From: Terriglobia bacterium
GTDB taxonomy: Bacteria > Acidobacteriota > Terriglobia > Terriglobales > Acidobacteriaceae
Direction of reading: 5' to 3'
Length of the DNA stretch: 64,000 nucleotides
Assembly (NCBI GenBank): GCA_020073395.1
Contig: JAIQFF010000003.1
Span: 29,172-93,171 of the forward strand
This document shows, piece after piece, positions 47,877 through 57,702 of the stretch. The translations under genes were made by a program, and so were the position numbers. Within the stretch, counting starts at the first letter, position 1, and each line of letters begins with the position of its first letter. The notes below the pieces were generated by a model. That model was not told the origin of the DNA. It saw only the letters and a list, made by a program, of their open reading frames with translations, and made no database searches.

Positions 47877-49918
47877 TTCTTAGCGGCCTCCTGTCTGGCT
47901 CCGCCTTTTTGCGAAATCAGGAACGCGGTAAGGGCACGAGCCTCGTCGTCACTCATGCCGCGATTCGGTTCGGCCGTGCCGGGCCGGAGACTCTGCGGAT
48001 TCTTCATCCATTGATAGATCCACGCCGCAGTGAGGCGCGAGCCAACGTGCGTCAGAGTTGGGCCGATGTAGCCTTTGTCGGTCTTGGTGTCGACGATGTG
48101 ACAACCCTGGCACGAATACTTGCCATAGAAAAGCTGTTTGCCGAGTTCGACCTGGCCCTGCGAATAGCCGCTAAGCGGCATGGAGTCACGGTCGATCGCA
48201 GGAGTCTGGTAGACGGTCATGATGTAGTCGGTGAGTTCGTTGACTTCCGCGTCATTGAGATTGAAGCGAGGCATGCGGCGAATCAGCGAAGGCCGGAGCG
48301 TTCCCGGGTTCTTGAAGAACTGGACCAGCCACTCCCGTTGTACGGAACTGCCTTCCCAGGTGAGATCGGGCGCCATATCTCCGCCGTGTCCGTTGATGCG
48401 GTGGCAACTAAAACAGGCCAGGTCGGTCATCAGCTTTCCGGCTTTGCCGGCAGGCTGGTAGTCCGATTCGGGCGTGGTGGCCACTGCAAGTGACGGCGGC
48501 AGCGTGTTCGAACGGTCATTCAAAGCGAGAAGTGCCGTCGTGAGCGAATCGATCTGCGCCGGCGTGAAGGCGTACTGCGGCATCTTCAGGCCCGGAGAAA
48601 ATGTACGCGGCTGCTTGATTTTGCCTGCGATGTAGTCCGGCAAAGTATGCGGCATTCCGGGCAGGAAAATGAGCTGGGTGACCGGCTTGCTGCCGATGTG
48701 ACTGAGTTCAGGCGCAAAATTCTCCGGCTTTTTGATGCCCGCAATTTCGTGACACGAGGCGCATCCATAGTCGGAGACCAGGCGCTTGCCGTGGGCAATC
48801 TGCTCGGGGGTTGCAGCCTCGAGATGAACGTTGGCGAGCAGATCGGAGTCGGTCTTGGCCAGCAGGAATCCGGAGAGCGTCGCGATCTGGGGATCGTTAA
48901 AGCGGTAGTGCGGCATGCCCGTACGCGGGTCGTAATTACGCGGGTTCCGCAGCCAGGCCTGCAACCATTCGGGCTTGACTTTGTTGCCGCCACGAGTGAG
49001 TTCGGGGCCAACGTCACCGCCAACCATATTTCCGGCGGCATTCTGTACGGCGTGACAGGAGGCGCAGAAGGACTCTCCGTAGAGGCTGGCGCCGGCGGCG
49101 GGATCAGAGGATGGCCTCGCCGAGAGTGTCGCCGTATCTCCCGGGAGCGGCGTGCTGTTGGCGATGAGGAATGCCGACATGTCGCGCGCGTCATCGTCGG
49201 TCAGCTTGAAATTCGGCATGGTCGACGTGGAGGCGTAGGCCTGCGGATCCTTCAGCCAGGCATAGATCCACTCACGCGTGGTCTTGTCGGCGACGTGCGA
49301 GAGCGACGGCGGGTCGTCGGTCGCCTTCATCGTGGTACCGTCTGGCAACTTCACCGTGTGGCAGTGGGCGCAGCCTTGGCGGGCAAGCAGATTGCGTCCC
49401 TGATTCAGTTGTGGAGTGCCGGGCAGCGGACCGCGATGGCATTCGCCGCACGACGACTCAATGTACTTGGCCGGCAAAATGGGCTGCTCCCACGCCAGCG
49501 TGCTGTTGTGAGCCTCAGCGACTGTGGTTGCGGCACCCTGTCCGCGATGGCAGACCGTGCACCCGAATTGATCGAGCTTGTGGGGAATCACGGGGTGAGT
49601 GCGGAAAGGCTGCGTGGGCACATCCGTGAGGCTGGCTTCCTTGAGTCCGACGTGGCAACTCGTGCAGCGGTCCACCACGCCGAGTTCGGGCAGCCAAATC
49701 TGCTGGATGCCGCCCTGAAAGTGGCGCTGCAGGGTGTTGGCATCGCTGCGGTTGCGGACCATCCGGAGATAGCCGTGCTGGTAGTGCCGCCACTCGCTGA
49801 AGAAATTTTTCGCGGGAGCGATGGCCAGAGAGGCCAGGAAGATCAGGCTCACGACGCCGAATGCGCGCACGCTGTCCCCGAATAATCTTTGCCAGAGCGA
49901 CGTAAATTTTTCTTTCAT
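47873..49918 (-). CDS. octaheme c-type cytochrome, membrane-anchored
   Basis: Eight CxxCH motifs (CTSCH, CTVCH, CGECH, CAHCH, CASCH, CASCH, CFSCH, CQGCH); N-terminal TM segment. Confidence 0.93.
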   Translation of the reverse strand: MKEKFTSLWQRLFGDSVRAFGVVSLIFLASLAIAPAKNFFSEWRHYQHGYLRMVRNRSDANTLQRHFQGGIQQIWLPELGVVDRCTSCHVGLKEASLTDVPTQPFRTHPVIPHKLDQFGCTVCHRGQGAATTVAEAHNSTLAWEQPILPAKYIESSCGECHRGPLPGTPQLNQGRNLLARQGCAHCHTVKLPDGTTMKATDDPPSLSHVADKTTREWIYAWLKDPQAYASTSTMPNFKLTDDDARDMSAFLIANSTPLPGDTATLSARPSSDPAAGASLYGESFCASCHAVQNAAGNMVGGDVGPELTRGGNKVKPEWLQAWLRNPRNYDPRTGMPHYRFNDPQIATLSGFLLAKTDSDLLANVHLEAATPEQIAHGKRLVSDYGCASCHEIAGIKKPENFAPELSHIGSKPVTQLIFLPGMPHTLPDYIAGKIKQPRTFSPGLKMPQYAFTPAQIDSLTTALLALNDRSNTLPPSLAVATTPESDYQPAGKAGKLMTDLACFSCHRINGHGGDMAPDLTWEGSSVQREWLVQFFKNPGTLRPSLIRRMPRFNLNDAEVNELTDYIMTVYQTPAIDRDSMPLSGYSQGQVELGKQLFYGKYSCQGCHIVDTKTDKGYIGPTLTHVGSRLTAAWIYQWMKNPQSLRPGTAEPNRGMSDDEARALTAFLISQKGGARQEAAKK

Positions 49919-49966
49919 GATCGCCGCATCCTTCCAGGCCCGGTTTTATGAATAGGTCGTGGGAAG

Positions 49967-49986
49967 GGCACGGCTTCAGCCGTGCC
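49967..49986. repeat. hairpin GGCACGGCTTCAGCCGTGCC
   Basis: Perfect 8-bp stem in the gap between the cytochrome b subunit IV gene and the octaheme gene. Confidence 0.6.
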
Positions 49987-50076
49987 GCTCGGGACCGTAC
50001 ATGATGTGGCCTTTAGCCCCTGAGGGCGTGCATTCGGCCCAACAAGGCTTACGCAAACGGTTCTAAGCACTCTTCA

Positions 50077-50781
50077 TTAACCCAGCCACGGCCAGACAAA
50101 AGCCCAGCCCGCCCCGCGGAAAAATGTTCCGATGGCGGTGAGCACCACCAGTTCGAACAAGAACCAGGTCATCACCCAGTAAGACAGCGGCCTTGCGGCC
50201 AAGTACCGGCGAAAGGCCGAGGACGACTGCGGCGAGCTCTGTGCCGCCACCAGCATCACTCCGGCCATGATCAGTGTAGGCACCAGCGCCGCATAGATCT
50301 TGAACAGAAGCAGAAATAGAGAAAGAGCGCTCGCGCCCACATAGAAGATGCGTAAGCGCAGCTGGCGGTCTTTCAGAAAGAGCCCGTCGGCCTCGATGTT
50401 GACCTTAAAGTACGGAATGACGATGAGCGCCATCACGACAAGTCCCGGCACGAGCACGCCCGCCACCACCGGGGGGAAGTAGTGCAGCATCTCCTGCAGG
50501 CCGAGGAAGTACCATGGCGCTTTCGCGGGGTTTGGCGTGTGCGACGGATCGGCGAGACCTTCGAGGGGCGCGTTGAACATCAGCGCGATCCACACCAGCA
50601 CGACGGCCAGCGTCATGACTGCGACCGCCGCACGGAACAATACTTCCGGAAACGTCTGGACTTGATCTTCCGTCTCTGCCTTCACTTGCGCCGAAGTGCG
50701 GCGCGTAATGAAGACAATGCGGCGAGGAGATTTCTTCGCGTTGGAGTCGACGCCGGCGGTAAAGTCTTTGGAATCGGACAT
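50077..50781 (-). CDS. cytochrome b C-terminal/subunit IV-like protein
   Basis: PLEGLADPSHTPNPAKAPWYFLGLQEMLHYFPPVVAGVLVPGLVVMALIVIPYF. Confidence 0.9.
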   Translation of the reverse strand: MSDSKDFTAGVDSNAKKSPRRIVFITRRTSAQVKAETEDQVQTFPEVLFRAAVAVMTLAVVLVWIALMFNAPLEGLADPSHTPNPAKAPWYFLGLQEMLHYFPPVVAGVLVPGLVVMALIVIPYFKVNIEADGLFLKDRQLRLRIFYVGASALSLFLLLFKIYAALVPTLIMAGVMLVAAQSSPQSSSAFRRYLAARPLSYWVMTWFLFELVVLTAIGTFFRGAGWAFVWPWLG

Positions 50782-50783
50782 GA

Positions 50784-51578
50784 CTATTGCGCCTCCTTCG
50801 CGGGCGCAGCATCGGTCGCAACATTGGCTCGCAGCGCGGCAGGTTCACTGTCGTGCGAGTAAAGGCCGCCATCCTTGCGGATCCGCCAAAAGTGAATGGC
50901 GACAAAGAACATCGCCGCCAGCGGCAGAATCATGCAGTGCAGAACGTAGAAACGGAGCAGGGCATTGGCGTTGACGGCGTTGCCACCGAGCAGCAGGAAG
51001 TGAATCTTCTCGCCCATGACTGGAACGGCCGATGCGATGTTCGATCCCACCGTGATGGCCCAGTACGCCAGCTGGTCCCAGGGCAGCAGATAGCCGGTAT
51101 AGCTGAGCAGGAGCGTCATCAGAAGAAGGATGACGCCGATCACCCAGTTGAATTCGCGCGGCGTGCGGTAAGCGCCGCGGTAGAACACTTTAAACATGTG
51201 GGCGAAAACCAGAAACACCATGGCGTGGGCAGACCAGCGATGCAGGTTGCGCAGGAATAACCCCGAGGAAACGACAAACTGCAAATCTTTGGTGTCGGCG
51301 TAGGCCTGCGGCACCGACGGGTGGTAGTAGAACATCAAGGGAATGCCGGTCGCGACCAGAATCAGAAATGTGCCCAGCGTCAGAGTGCCCAGGTACCACG
51401 TCGCGCTAAAGCTCAGCATCCGGGTGCGCACCTTGGTCGAGAACAGGTGCAGGAACACGTTCTGCTGGATCGCCAGCGCACGCTTCAGGGTGCTGGACCC
51501 GGTGCCGCTGCGGAAGATTGAGCGCCACACCCGCGTGCCGCGCAAATCGTCGAGATATTGATCTACTGTCTTCGCCAT
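50784..51578 (-). CDS. cytochrome b N-terminal domain protein (b6-like)
   Basis: [93 protein letters not shown]. Confidence 0.94.
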   Translation of the reverse strand: MAKTVDQYLDDLRGTRVWRSIFRSGTGSSTLKRALAIQQNVFLHLFSTKVRTRMLSFSATWYLGTLTLGTFLILVATGIPLMFYYHPSVPQAYADTKDLQFVVSSGLFLRNLHRWSAHAMVFLVFAHMFKVFYRGAYRTPREFNWVIGVILLLMTLLLSYTGYLLPWDQLAYWAITVGSNIASAVPVMGEKIHFLLLGGNAVNANALLRFYVLHCMILPLAAMFFVAIHFWRIRKDGGLYSHDSEPAALRANVATDAAPAKEAQ

Positions 51579-51580
51579 TC

Positions 51581-52066
51581 TCAGACCCTCACGAATGAAT
51601 CCCGCGCCTGCGCCTGTACGTCGGTGGAGCGATCCACCAGCAGATCGCCGTCGTCGTTGAGCCAGATACGCTTCCACGGCAGAGGCTTGGGCGCGGGACC
51701 CTCGATCTTTTTGCCGCTCTGCTCGAACTTGCTGCCGTGACAGGGACACGCAATCATGTTCAACTCGGGCTTCCACGCGGTCAGGCAGCCGAGATGCGTG
51801 CAAACTGCGCTCAGCGAAAAATATCCCTCTTGCGAATGGACGATGTAGATACCAGAGTTCACATCGAGCGTGACCGAATCGAGTGGGTAGCGGTCGGGCT
51901 TGCCGGCGTTTACGACCGGCGACGGCTCAAACAGAACATTGGGCTCGAGGTATTGATAGGAGAACGCCGCCGTACCTGCTGCTGCGATACTCAGCGACCC
52001 CAGCCCGAGCTTCATGAAAAACTGGCGTCGGTTTACTTCGTCGTTCTTTATGGTTTCGTCTGCCAT
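51581..52066 (-). CDS. Rieske [2Fe-2S] protein
   Basis: [32 protein letters not shown]-terminal signal anchor. Confidence 0.95.
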   Translation of the reverse strand: MADETIKNDEVNRRQFFMKLGLGSLSIAAAGTAAFSYQYLEPNVLFEPSPVVNAGKPDRYPLDSVTLDVNSGIYIVHSQEGYFSLSAVCTHLGCLTAWKPELNMIACPCHGSKFEQSGKKIEGPAPKPLPWKRIWLNDDGDLLVDRSTDVQAQARDSFVRV

Positions 52067-52079
52067 TGTTGCCTCGTGC

Positions 52080-54035
52080 CTATTTCTGCAATCCCGCGCC
52101 GATCGACCCTACCGAGATCAAGCCGGTCGGCTCGGCGGGAAGCAGGTTGTACGACTCCATCGTGATTGTGCCTACGGGACAGCGCATGGCGCACAGCCCG
52201 CAGCGGATACACCGGGTCTCGTCCTTCAACATGGCGGCCCCGGTGACCACTCCCAGTTCGTCGGCGGCCACTTCGTCGAACTCCACGCCAAACAATTCCT
52301 GGTTGTTGCGGATGTGCTGCACGGTTTCGGGCTCGAACGCGATGCGATCGAGCGAAACCAGTTCCAGACATTTCTCCGGACAAACATCCACGCAGCCACC
52401 GCAGAGGATGCACATGCTGCCGTCTTCGGGGACGCCTTCGAAAATGGTGTTGACCCAGCAATGCAGGCAGCGCTGCGCTTCGGCCATCGCGGCCGGCGCG
52501 TCATAGCCCACCTCGACCTCGGTTACGCCGGTCCGCCGTTCGAGCGGCAGCATGGGCACGGGCTGCCGGTCGATGTCGAGATAGTCGAGCGGCATGGCGT
52601 GGCGCTTGAGCAATTCGACTTCGATGATGGGCTCGGGATGTTTGCCGCCTCGCAGGAATTCATCGATGCCGACCGCCGCGCGCTTGCCGTCGCCGACGCT
52701 ATCAATGATGAGGCGGGGGCCGAAAACGCAGTCGCCGCCGGCGAAGATGCCGGCGGCCGATGTCATCAGCGTCTGCGGATTGACCGCGATCAGCCCGCGC
52801 GGCGAAAGCTCAACCTTATCGTCCGGCGTGAAGAAGTCCAGCCGGGGCGCCTGCCCGATCGCCATGATGATGGTGTCACACTCGATCTGGGTTTCGCTGT
52901 TGTCGTAGAACGCAGGATTGAACCGCTTGTTCTGATCGAACACCCACTTCGTCTTGAGCGTTTCAAGGGCGGTGACCTTGCCGTCCTTGCCCAGAATGCG
53001 CTTTGGGCCGAGCCCGGAGTGCATGATGATGCCTTCTTCTTCGGCTTCGACGATTTCTTCCAGCGCGGCGGGCATTTCTTCGCGGCGCTCCAGACAGACC
53101 AGATTCACCTGGCGCGCGCCCATGCGCAGCGCGGAGAGCGAAATATCGACCATTTCCTTGGTGGCGACAGCCGACACGTTTTCGTCGGAAGGCTCGAGAT
53201 CTTCCACGCCGCCGGCATGCTGCTTCACGACTTCGCGGGCCGCCGAGCGCGCGACGTCCATGGCAACGTTGCCGCCGCCGATCACGATGACTTTCTTGCC
53301 GATGGTGAACTTGTAGCCGAGATTCACGTTGAGCAGAAAATCGATGCCTTTATGCACGCCGTCGAGATCGACCCCGGGAATACTGAGATCGCGGCTGCGG
53401 TGCGCGCCCACGGCGACCAGCACCGCATCGAATCCCTGACGGCGCAAGTCAGAGATACTGAAGTCGCGGCCCGCTACGTGATTCAACTTGAGCGTGATAT
53501 CGCCCGTCTCCAGAATCTCGCGGACCTGCGCTTCCACAACGTCGCGCGGCAGGCGGTATTCGGGGATCCCCAGATACAGCATTCCGCCGGCGACTGGAGC
53601 GGCCTCGAAGATCGTGACCGCATAGCCCATCAGCGCGAGGTCATGCGCCGCCGAGAGTCCAACCGGGCCTCCGCCGACCACGGCGACTTTGTAAGGAAGT
53701 TTTTTCTGCCCGCGCCCTTCGGTGACATTGATGGGATGCTTCGACTCGGGCCCGTACTGTTCGGTGAGGAAACGCTTCAGGGCACGGATGGAAATAGGGC
53801 GGTCGATCTCGCCGCGGCGGCACGCGGTCTCGCAGGGATGCGCGCAAACTCGACCGCAAATGCTGGCCAGGGGGTTGGGCTCGCGCGCCAGTCGATAGGC
53901 TTCCTCAAAGCGGCCCTCGGCAATCAGGCCAACATAGCGCCCGGCATTGGTGTGCGCCGGGCACGCCATCATGCAGGGAAAATTTGTATGCAGCCAATCC
54001 CCGTCGACCTTTTTGTTCTTGAATCGCTTCAGCAT
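52080..54035 (-). CDS. GltD-like FAD/NAD(P) oxidoreductase with N- and C-terminal Fe-S cluster motifs
   Basis: CMMACPAHTNAGRYVGLIAEGRFEEAYRLAREPNPLASICGRVCAHPCETACRRGEID; VAVVGGGPVGLSAAHDLALMGYAVTIFEA; CILCGGCVDVCPEKCLELV; CIRCGLCAMRCPVGTITM. Confidence 0.93.
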   Translation of the reverse strand: MLKRFKNKKVDGDWLHTNFPCMMACPAHTNAGRYVGLIAEGRFEEAYRLAREPNPLASICGRVCAHPCETACRRGEIDRPISIRALKRFLTEQYGPESKHPINVTEGRGQKKLPYKVAVVGGGPVGLSAAHDLALMGYAVTIFEAAPVAGGMLYLGIPEYRLPRDVVEAQVREILETGDITLKLNHVAGRDFSISDLRRQGFDAVLVAVGAHRSRDLSIPGVDLDGVHKGIDFLLNVNLGYKFTIGKKVIVIGGGNVAMDVARSAAREVVKQHAGGVEDLEPSDENVSAVATKEMVDISLSALRMGARQVNLVCLERREEMPAALEEIVEAEEEGIIMHSGLGPKRILGKDGKVTALETLKTKWVFDQNKRFNPAFYDNSETQIECDTIIMAIGQAPRLDFFTPDDKVELSPRGLIAVNPQTLMTSAAGIFAGGDCVFGPRLIIDSVGDGKRAAVGIDEFLRGGKHPEPIIEVELLKRHAMPLDYLDIDRQPVPMLPLERRTGVTEVEVGYDAPAAMAEAQRCLHCWVNTIFEGVPEDGSMCILCGGCVDVCPEKCLELVSLDRIAFEPETVQHIRNNQELFGVEFDEVAADELGVVTGAAMLKDETRCIRCGLCAMRCPVGTITMESYNLLPAEPTGLISVGSIGAGLQK

Positions 54036-54148
54036 TCCGGCACTTTGAGTCCGAACGGTGACCGAATTCTCATGCAATAGCTTTGAGAGAGAGGAAGACG
54101 CAGGGAGCGGACTCTCCCCTCGCCCTGTTGCCGAACCGCTTGCGCTCC

Positions 54149-54730
54149 TTACTTCGTCAGGGTGAAATCCGCTTTCCCCCCACCCGAAACGGTGACCGGC
54201 TTGGACTGGTTCTTGGCGCCTTCGTGCCACGCCGTGACGGTGTAGCTGCCGTCCGGAACGTCTTTGATCTTGTAGTTGCCACTGTCATCTGTTTCGGCAA
54301 AGTAGGGAGTTGGGCTGACAATCAAATATCCCGCCATCTCCGGGTGCACATTGCAAAGCACCGGCACGACGCCAGGCTTATCGAACGTGAAGGAACGTTT
54401 TTCCCCCTTAGGCCAGGTGCCAAGATTGTGTCCCGCTTTCTTATCGCCACTGATCGCTGTCCAAAAAACGTTATGTTGGACTGTGTCGCTGTTCAGGAAC
54501 TCAACCGTTGTGCCCTGTTGTACGACCATGATGTGCGGTACGAACATCAGTCCCTTTTGATCCATGACCGGGTGGTCTTTGGGAGCAGGAAAAGTCTTAC
54601 CCGCGATGGCATCGACATAAACCGCTGATTTTCCCTTCATTCCGGCAACCTTGCCCTCGATGTCGCCTGCCCAGGCGGCCATGGATAGCCCGGTTACCAC
54701 TAGCATCGATACGAATGCCTTGTGTCTCAT
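54149..54730 (-). CDS. cupredoxin-like/carboxypeptidase-regulatory-like periplasmic protein
   Basis: FVPHIMVVQQGTTVEFLNSDTVQHNVFW; FTFDKPGVVPVLCNVHPEMAGYLIVSPTPYFAETDDSGNYKIKDVPDGSYTVTAWHEG. Confidence 0.85.
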   Translation of the reverse strand: MRHKAFVSMLVVTGLSMAAWAGDIEGKVAGMKGKSAVYVDAIAGKTFPAPKDHPVMDQKGLMFVPHIMVVQQGTTVEFLNSDTVQHNVFWTAISGDKKAGHNLGTWPKGEKRSFTFDKPGVVPVLCNVHPEMAGYLIVSPTPYFAETDDSGNYKIKDVPDGSYTVTAWHEGAKNQSKPVTVSGGGKADFTLTK

Positions 54731-54790
54731 TGCGCTGTTCTCCTTTTGCATATGCAATTAATAGATATTCCGCGTGTATGTCCGTCTGTG

Positions 54791-56146
54791 TCAGAAAATA
54801 AATCTTGCAACCAGATAGACCGTGTTGTTCCCACTCGCATTTCGGCCCGCCGCATCATAGTTGGTGGAACCTCCATTGAAACGCGTGTATCCCGTGTATT
54901 GCGCGGAGAGCTGCAGGTTCTGCCACGGCCAGTACGAGAAGTTCGCGATATAGCCCGCGCCTCTCGGGTCGCCGTTGGCACTTCCGCTCACCGCATCTTG
55001 TGGATAGAGCAGCGGATCCGCGGTGCCATTGGTGTTGAACCAACCGAATGTGCCCGAAGCGCGATTGCCAAAGTGATATTCGGCATTCGCCATGAAGGTG
55101 TTCAGATGGTGGCTGCCGGGTGAAGCCGCCTCCAGCGCGGCGGTCGCCGCCAGATTCGAATTCTCACGAATGTACGTGCCGCGGAACGAAAGCACGTCGG
55201 TTCGAAATAATGTTCGATCGATCTGAGCGTCGACCGCCCAGTCTGTGAAGTCATCCTCCAGGCCGGTTATTGCGCTGGGACTGGACCGCATGTGCATGCC
55301 GTAGGTACCGAACTCATATTGTGTTTTTCCCGTGAGCTGCTGCCATGCCACGCGCCAATACGGAGCAAGCCCGCGAATGTTGAATCCGAAATCAGTTCCT
55401 GGATTCGGCTGGGGACCGCCCACGTGTTCTGAGCGATAAAGCGTCGTGTCCAGATACAGGTGGTTATTCCACATCGCATAGCCGCCGAAACCCGCGACAT
55501 CCTGCCCTAAGCTGTTGATAATGGGGGCGGCAGTGGGAGTGGGTGCCCAGTCGTCAGCGACCCACGAATAACCCCAGGCTGGCGTGCTATTCCATAAGTC
55601 CTCCACCGTTGGGTTATTGTTGATGTTGAGTCCGTAAACCAGTTCCTTACCACCTACCGTGGTCTTGTTCGCGTACCGGATATCGGTGTTGTCGATGCCG
55701 AAATGGTCGTCTTGCGTATCGTAGGTCACTTGAACAAAACTGCCGACGTGAGAAGTCCAGGCCCCAGCGAGAAACAGCGATATGTCTTGCGGCAGTTCTA
55801 CACTGCCATTCTGGGTACCGGGAACCGGGGACTTCGTCGAGGTAAATGAAGTCTCGAACATGGCGGAGAGCGGCAGAGAAGCGAGAAGATCGAGCGCAGC
55901 ACGCTTTTTTCCCCCGTCCACTTTGACCACCTTAGTCTCGTCCGCCCGATCCACATAACCGAGCAGCTTGAATCTTCGCCCCGCAGGATTCAGTTCCGGA
56001 GGCGTATAGTGACAGCCGCTGCAGGCTAAACCCGTTTGCCGCGCATAGCTCGGAATGGCCTGGGCTCCGGGCGGATTCACCGCGGCAAAGAACAGCAAAC
56101 CTATGATAGAAACTGTTACAAGTAGAAAGACGGCCACTCTTTTCAT
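54791..56146 (-). CDS. putative outer-membrane beta-barrel protein with one N-terminal CxxCH
   Basis: YARQTGLACSGCHYTPPELNPAGRRFKLLGYVD; repeated aromatic strands to C-terminal NTVYLVARFIF. Confidence 0.78.
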   Translation of the reverse strand: MKRVAVFLLVTVSIIGLLFFAAVNPPGAQAIPSYARQTGLACSGCHYTPPELNPAGRRFKLLGYVDRADETKVVKVDGGKKRAALDLLASLPLSAMFETSFTSTKSPVPGTQNGSVELPQDISLFLAGAWTSHVGSFVQVTYDTQDDHFGIDNTDIRYANKTTVGGKELVYGLNINNNPTVEDLWNSTPAWGYSWVADDWAPTPTAAPIINSLGQDVAGFGGYAMWNNHLYLDTTLYRSEHVGGPQPNPGTDFGFNIRGLAPYWRVAWQQLTGKTQYEFGTYGMHMRSSPSAITGLEDDFTDWAVDAQIDRTLFRTDVLSFRGTYIRENSNLAATAALEAASPGSHHLNTFMANAEYHFGNRASGTFGWFNTNGTADPLLYPQDAVSGSANGDPRGAGYIANFSYWPWQNLQLSAQYTGYTRFNGGSTNYDAAGRNASGNNTVYLVARFIF

Positions 56147-56448
56147 CGGAAATTCTCCTTGTCCTGTAATCTGCTGATTCTCTCCCGACGCCCGATGCCC
56201 GCATCTTAGGATCAGTTCGCGGTCGCGACTGCTGACGAAGTTGGTTCAGCGCGACACGAAATCTCCGCGCACTCCGTCCCTCGCACTCACAAGATTCAGC
56301 GATAATTCTCCAGAATTTCATCGAGTCCGTGTACCTGGAACCAAGCGGAACCAGAGAGTGGGAATGGAGATGCATATTTCCAGCACGTATCCTATCGTCA
56401 CGGCATTCGCCATCCTCTCGTCTCGCAGCGCGTTCAAATCGAGTCGCA

Positions 56449-57699
56449 TCAATGCCTACCCTCTGGCGAGGAGTTCAGGAAGGCAATTAGGTCTCCCAGG
56501 TCGCTCTCCGCCAACTGGGGCCAGGAAAGCCCGAGTTGCTGCGTTTTGCGATACATCTCCGGGCCGTGGCGCCAGAGCGCCGCTGCCAGGGTAATGGAGG
56601 TTAAGACGTGATCGCGGCCGCGGAGAGCCGGGCCTGACGCCGTGCCTTCCCCCCCCGGGCCGTGACAGCGCGAACAACCACGCTCCTTGAACAAGCCCTC
56701 TCCCAGTTGAGGCGACCCAGTTGGTTCGAAATAGCCCAAGCTGTTGAAAAAAGCCATCAGGTCAGCCATCTCGTGCGGCTTGAACTTGGGACGCTCCACC
56801 TTCTGCGTCTGCATCGCCCGAAGCATTTCGGGAGAGTGGTTCCACATCGCCCCGGCGAATTGTGAGAAGGTGGCTGGCAACTGGCGCCGCGAGGCAAAGT
56901 CGGGACCGATCCGCCCGCCTTGTCCGCGCACCGAGTGACACGTAATGCACCCTTTGCTTTGGAAAATCTTCCATCCGCGCCCGGGATCCGCCGGCAGAAG
57001 TTCGCGCTCCCGGCGAGGAGCGTTGGTCACCTCGCGGATATAGGCCAGCAAGTCCGTCATCTCGCTTCCCTGGAACTGGGGCCACTCCATCCCGATCTGC
57101 TGCATGGCCCCTTCCATGGCGGGAGCGTGATTCCACATGGTTTCCGCCCACACGATAGGCGTATCCACGCCTTGAATGGCGGAGAGATCCGGCCCGCGGG
57201 TGCCGCCGCGCCCAGCAACCGCGTGACAGTGAATGCACCCCTTGTCCCTCAACACTTGCTGTCCACGTCCCACATTGCCAGGTTCGTCCTCGTAGCCGGC
57301 GATGTACAAGAACGCGAACAGGTCGACCATCTCGTCCTCGGTGAGGACAGGGGGCGTCACCTTCTCCCTTTGCATACGCTCCCACATGCGTGGTGCGTGG
57401 TTCCACATAGCAGTCACCAGTTGGCTGGGACCAGACTGTGTTGGCGCCGCAACACCCACGTCCGGGATGATGCCCATCTGGCTCACGCTGTGACATCGGG
57501 GGCAGCCTTTCTGCTCAAAGATCCAGGCGCCGGTTTGCGGATCGCCCATCAGGAACGTCACCAACCGTTTGCTCTGCCTCTGCCGCCACGTGAGCACCAG
57601 GACCAGCAAACTGGTCGCCGCCAACGCTGCCACCAACCAAATGACGAGTTTTCGTCTCGTGCTCAACGTTGGCCTTTCTCGTCCTCCGCCCGCATCCAC
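56449..57699 (-). CDS. tetraheme c-type cytochrome built from four repeats
   Basis: CPRCH, CIHCH, CITCH, CSRCH each followed by a [MW/LW]xHxPxM...DL[ML]A[FY] module. Confidence 0.92.
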   Translation of the reverse strand: MDAGGGRERPTLSTRRKLVIWLVAALAATSLLVLVLTWRQRQSKRLVTFLMGDPQTGAWIFEQKGCPRCHSVSQMGIIPDVGVAAPTQSGPSQLVTAMWNHAPRMWERMQREKVTPPVLTEDEMVDLFAFLYIAGYEDEPGNVGRGQQVLRDKGCIHCHAVAGRGGTRGPDLSAIQGVDTPIVWAETMWNHAPAMEGAMQQIGMEWPQFQGSEMTDLLAYIREVTNAPRRERELLPADPGRGWKIFQSKGCITCHSVRGQGGRIGPDFASRRQLPATFSQFAGAMWNHSPEMLRAMQTQKVERPKFKPHEMADLMAFFNSLGYFEPTGSPQLGEGLFKERGCSRCHGPGGEGTASGPALRGRDHVLTSITLAAALWRHGPEMYRKTQQLGLSWPQLAESDLGDLIAFLNSSPEGRH

Positions 57700-57702
57700 G
57701 GG

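Noticed and set aside
48647-49885. 412-aa plus-strand ORF
   Set aside because: Antisense shadow of the octaheme cytochrome gene.
52014-54080. 688-aa plus-strand ORF
   Set aside because: Exactly antisense to the GltD-like oxidoreductase, whose motifs are unmistakable; the plus-strand product has no recognisable motifs.
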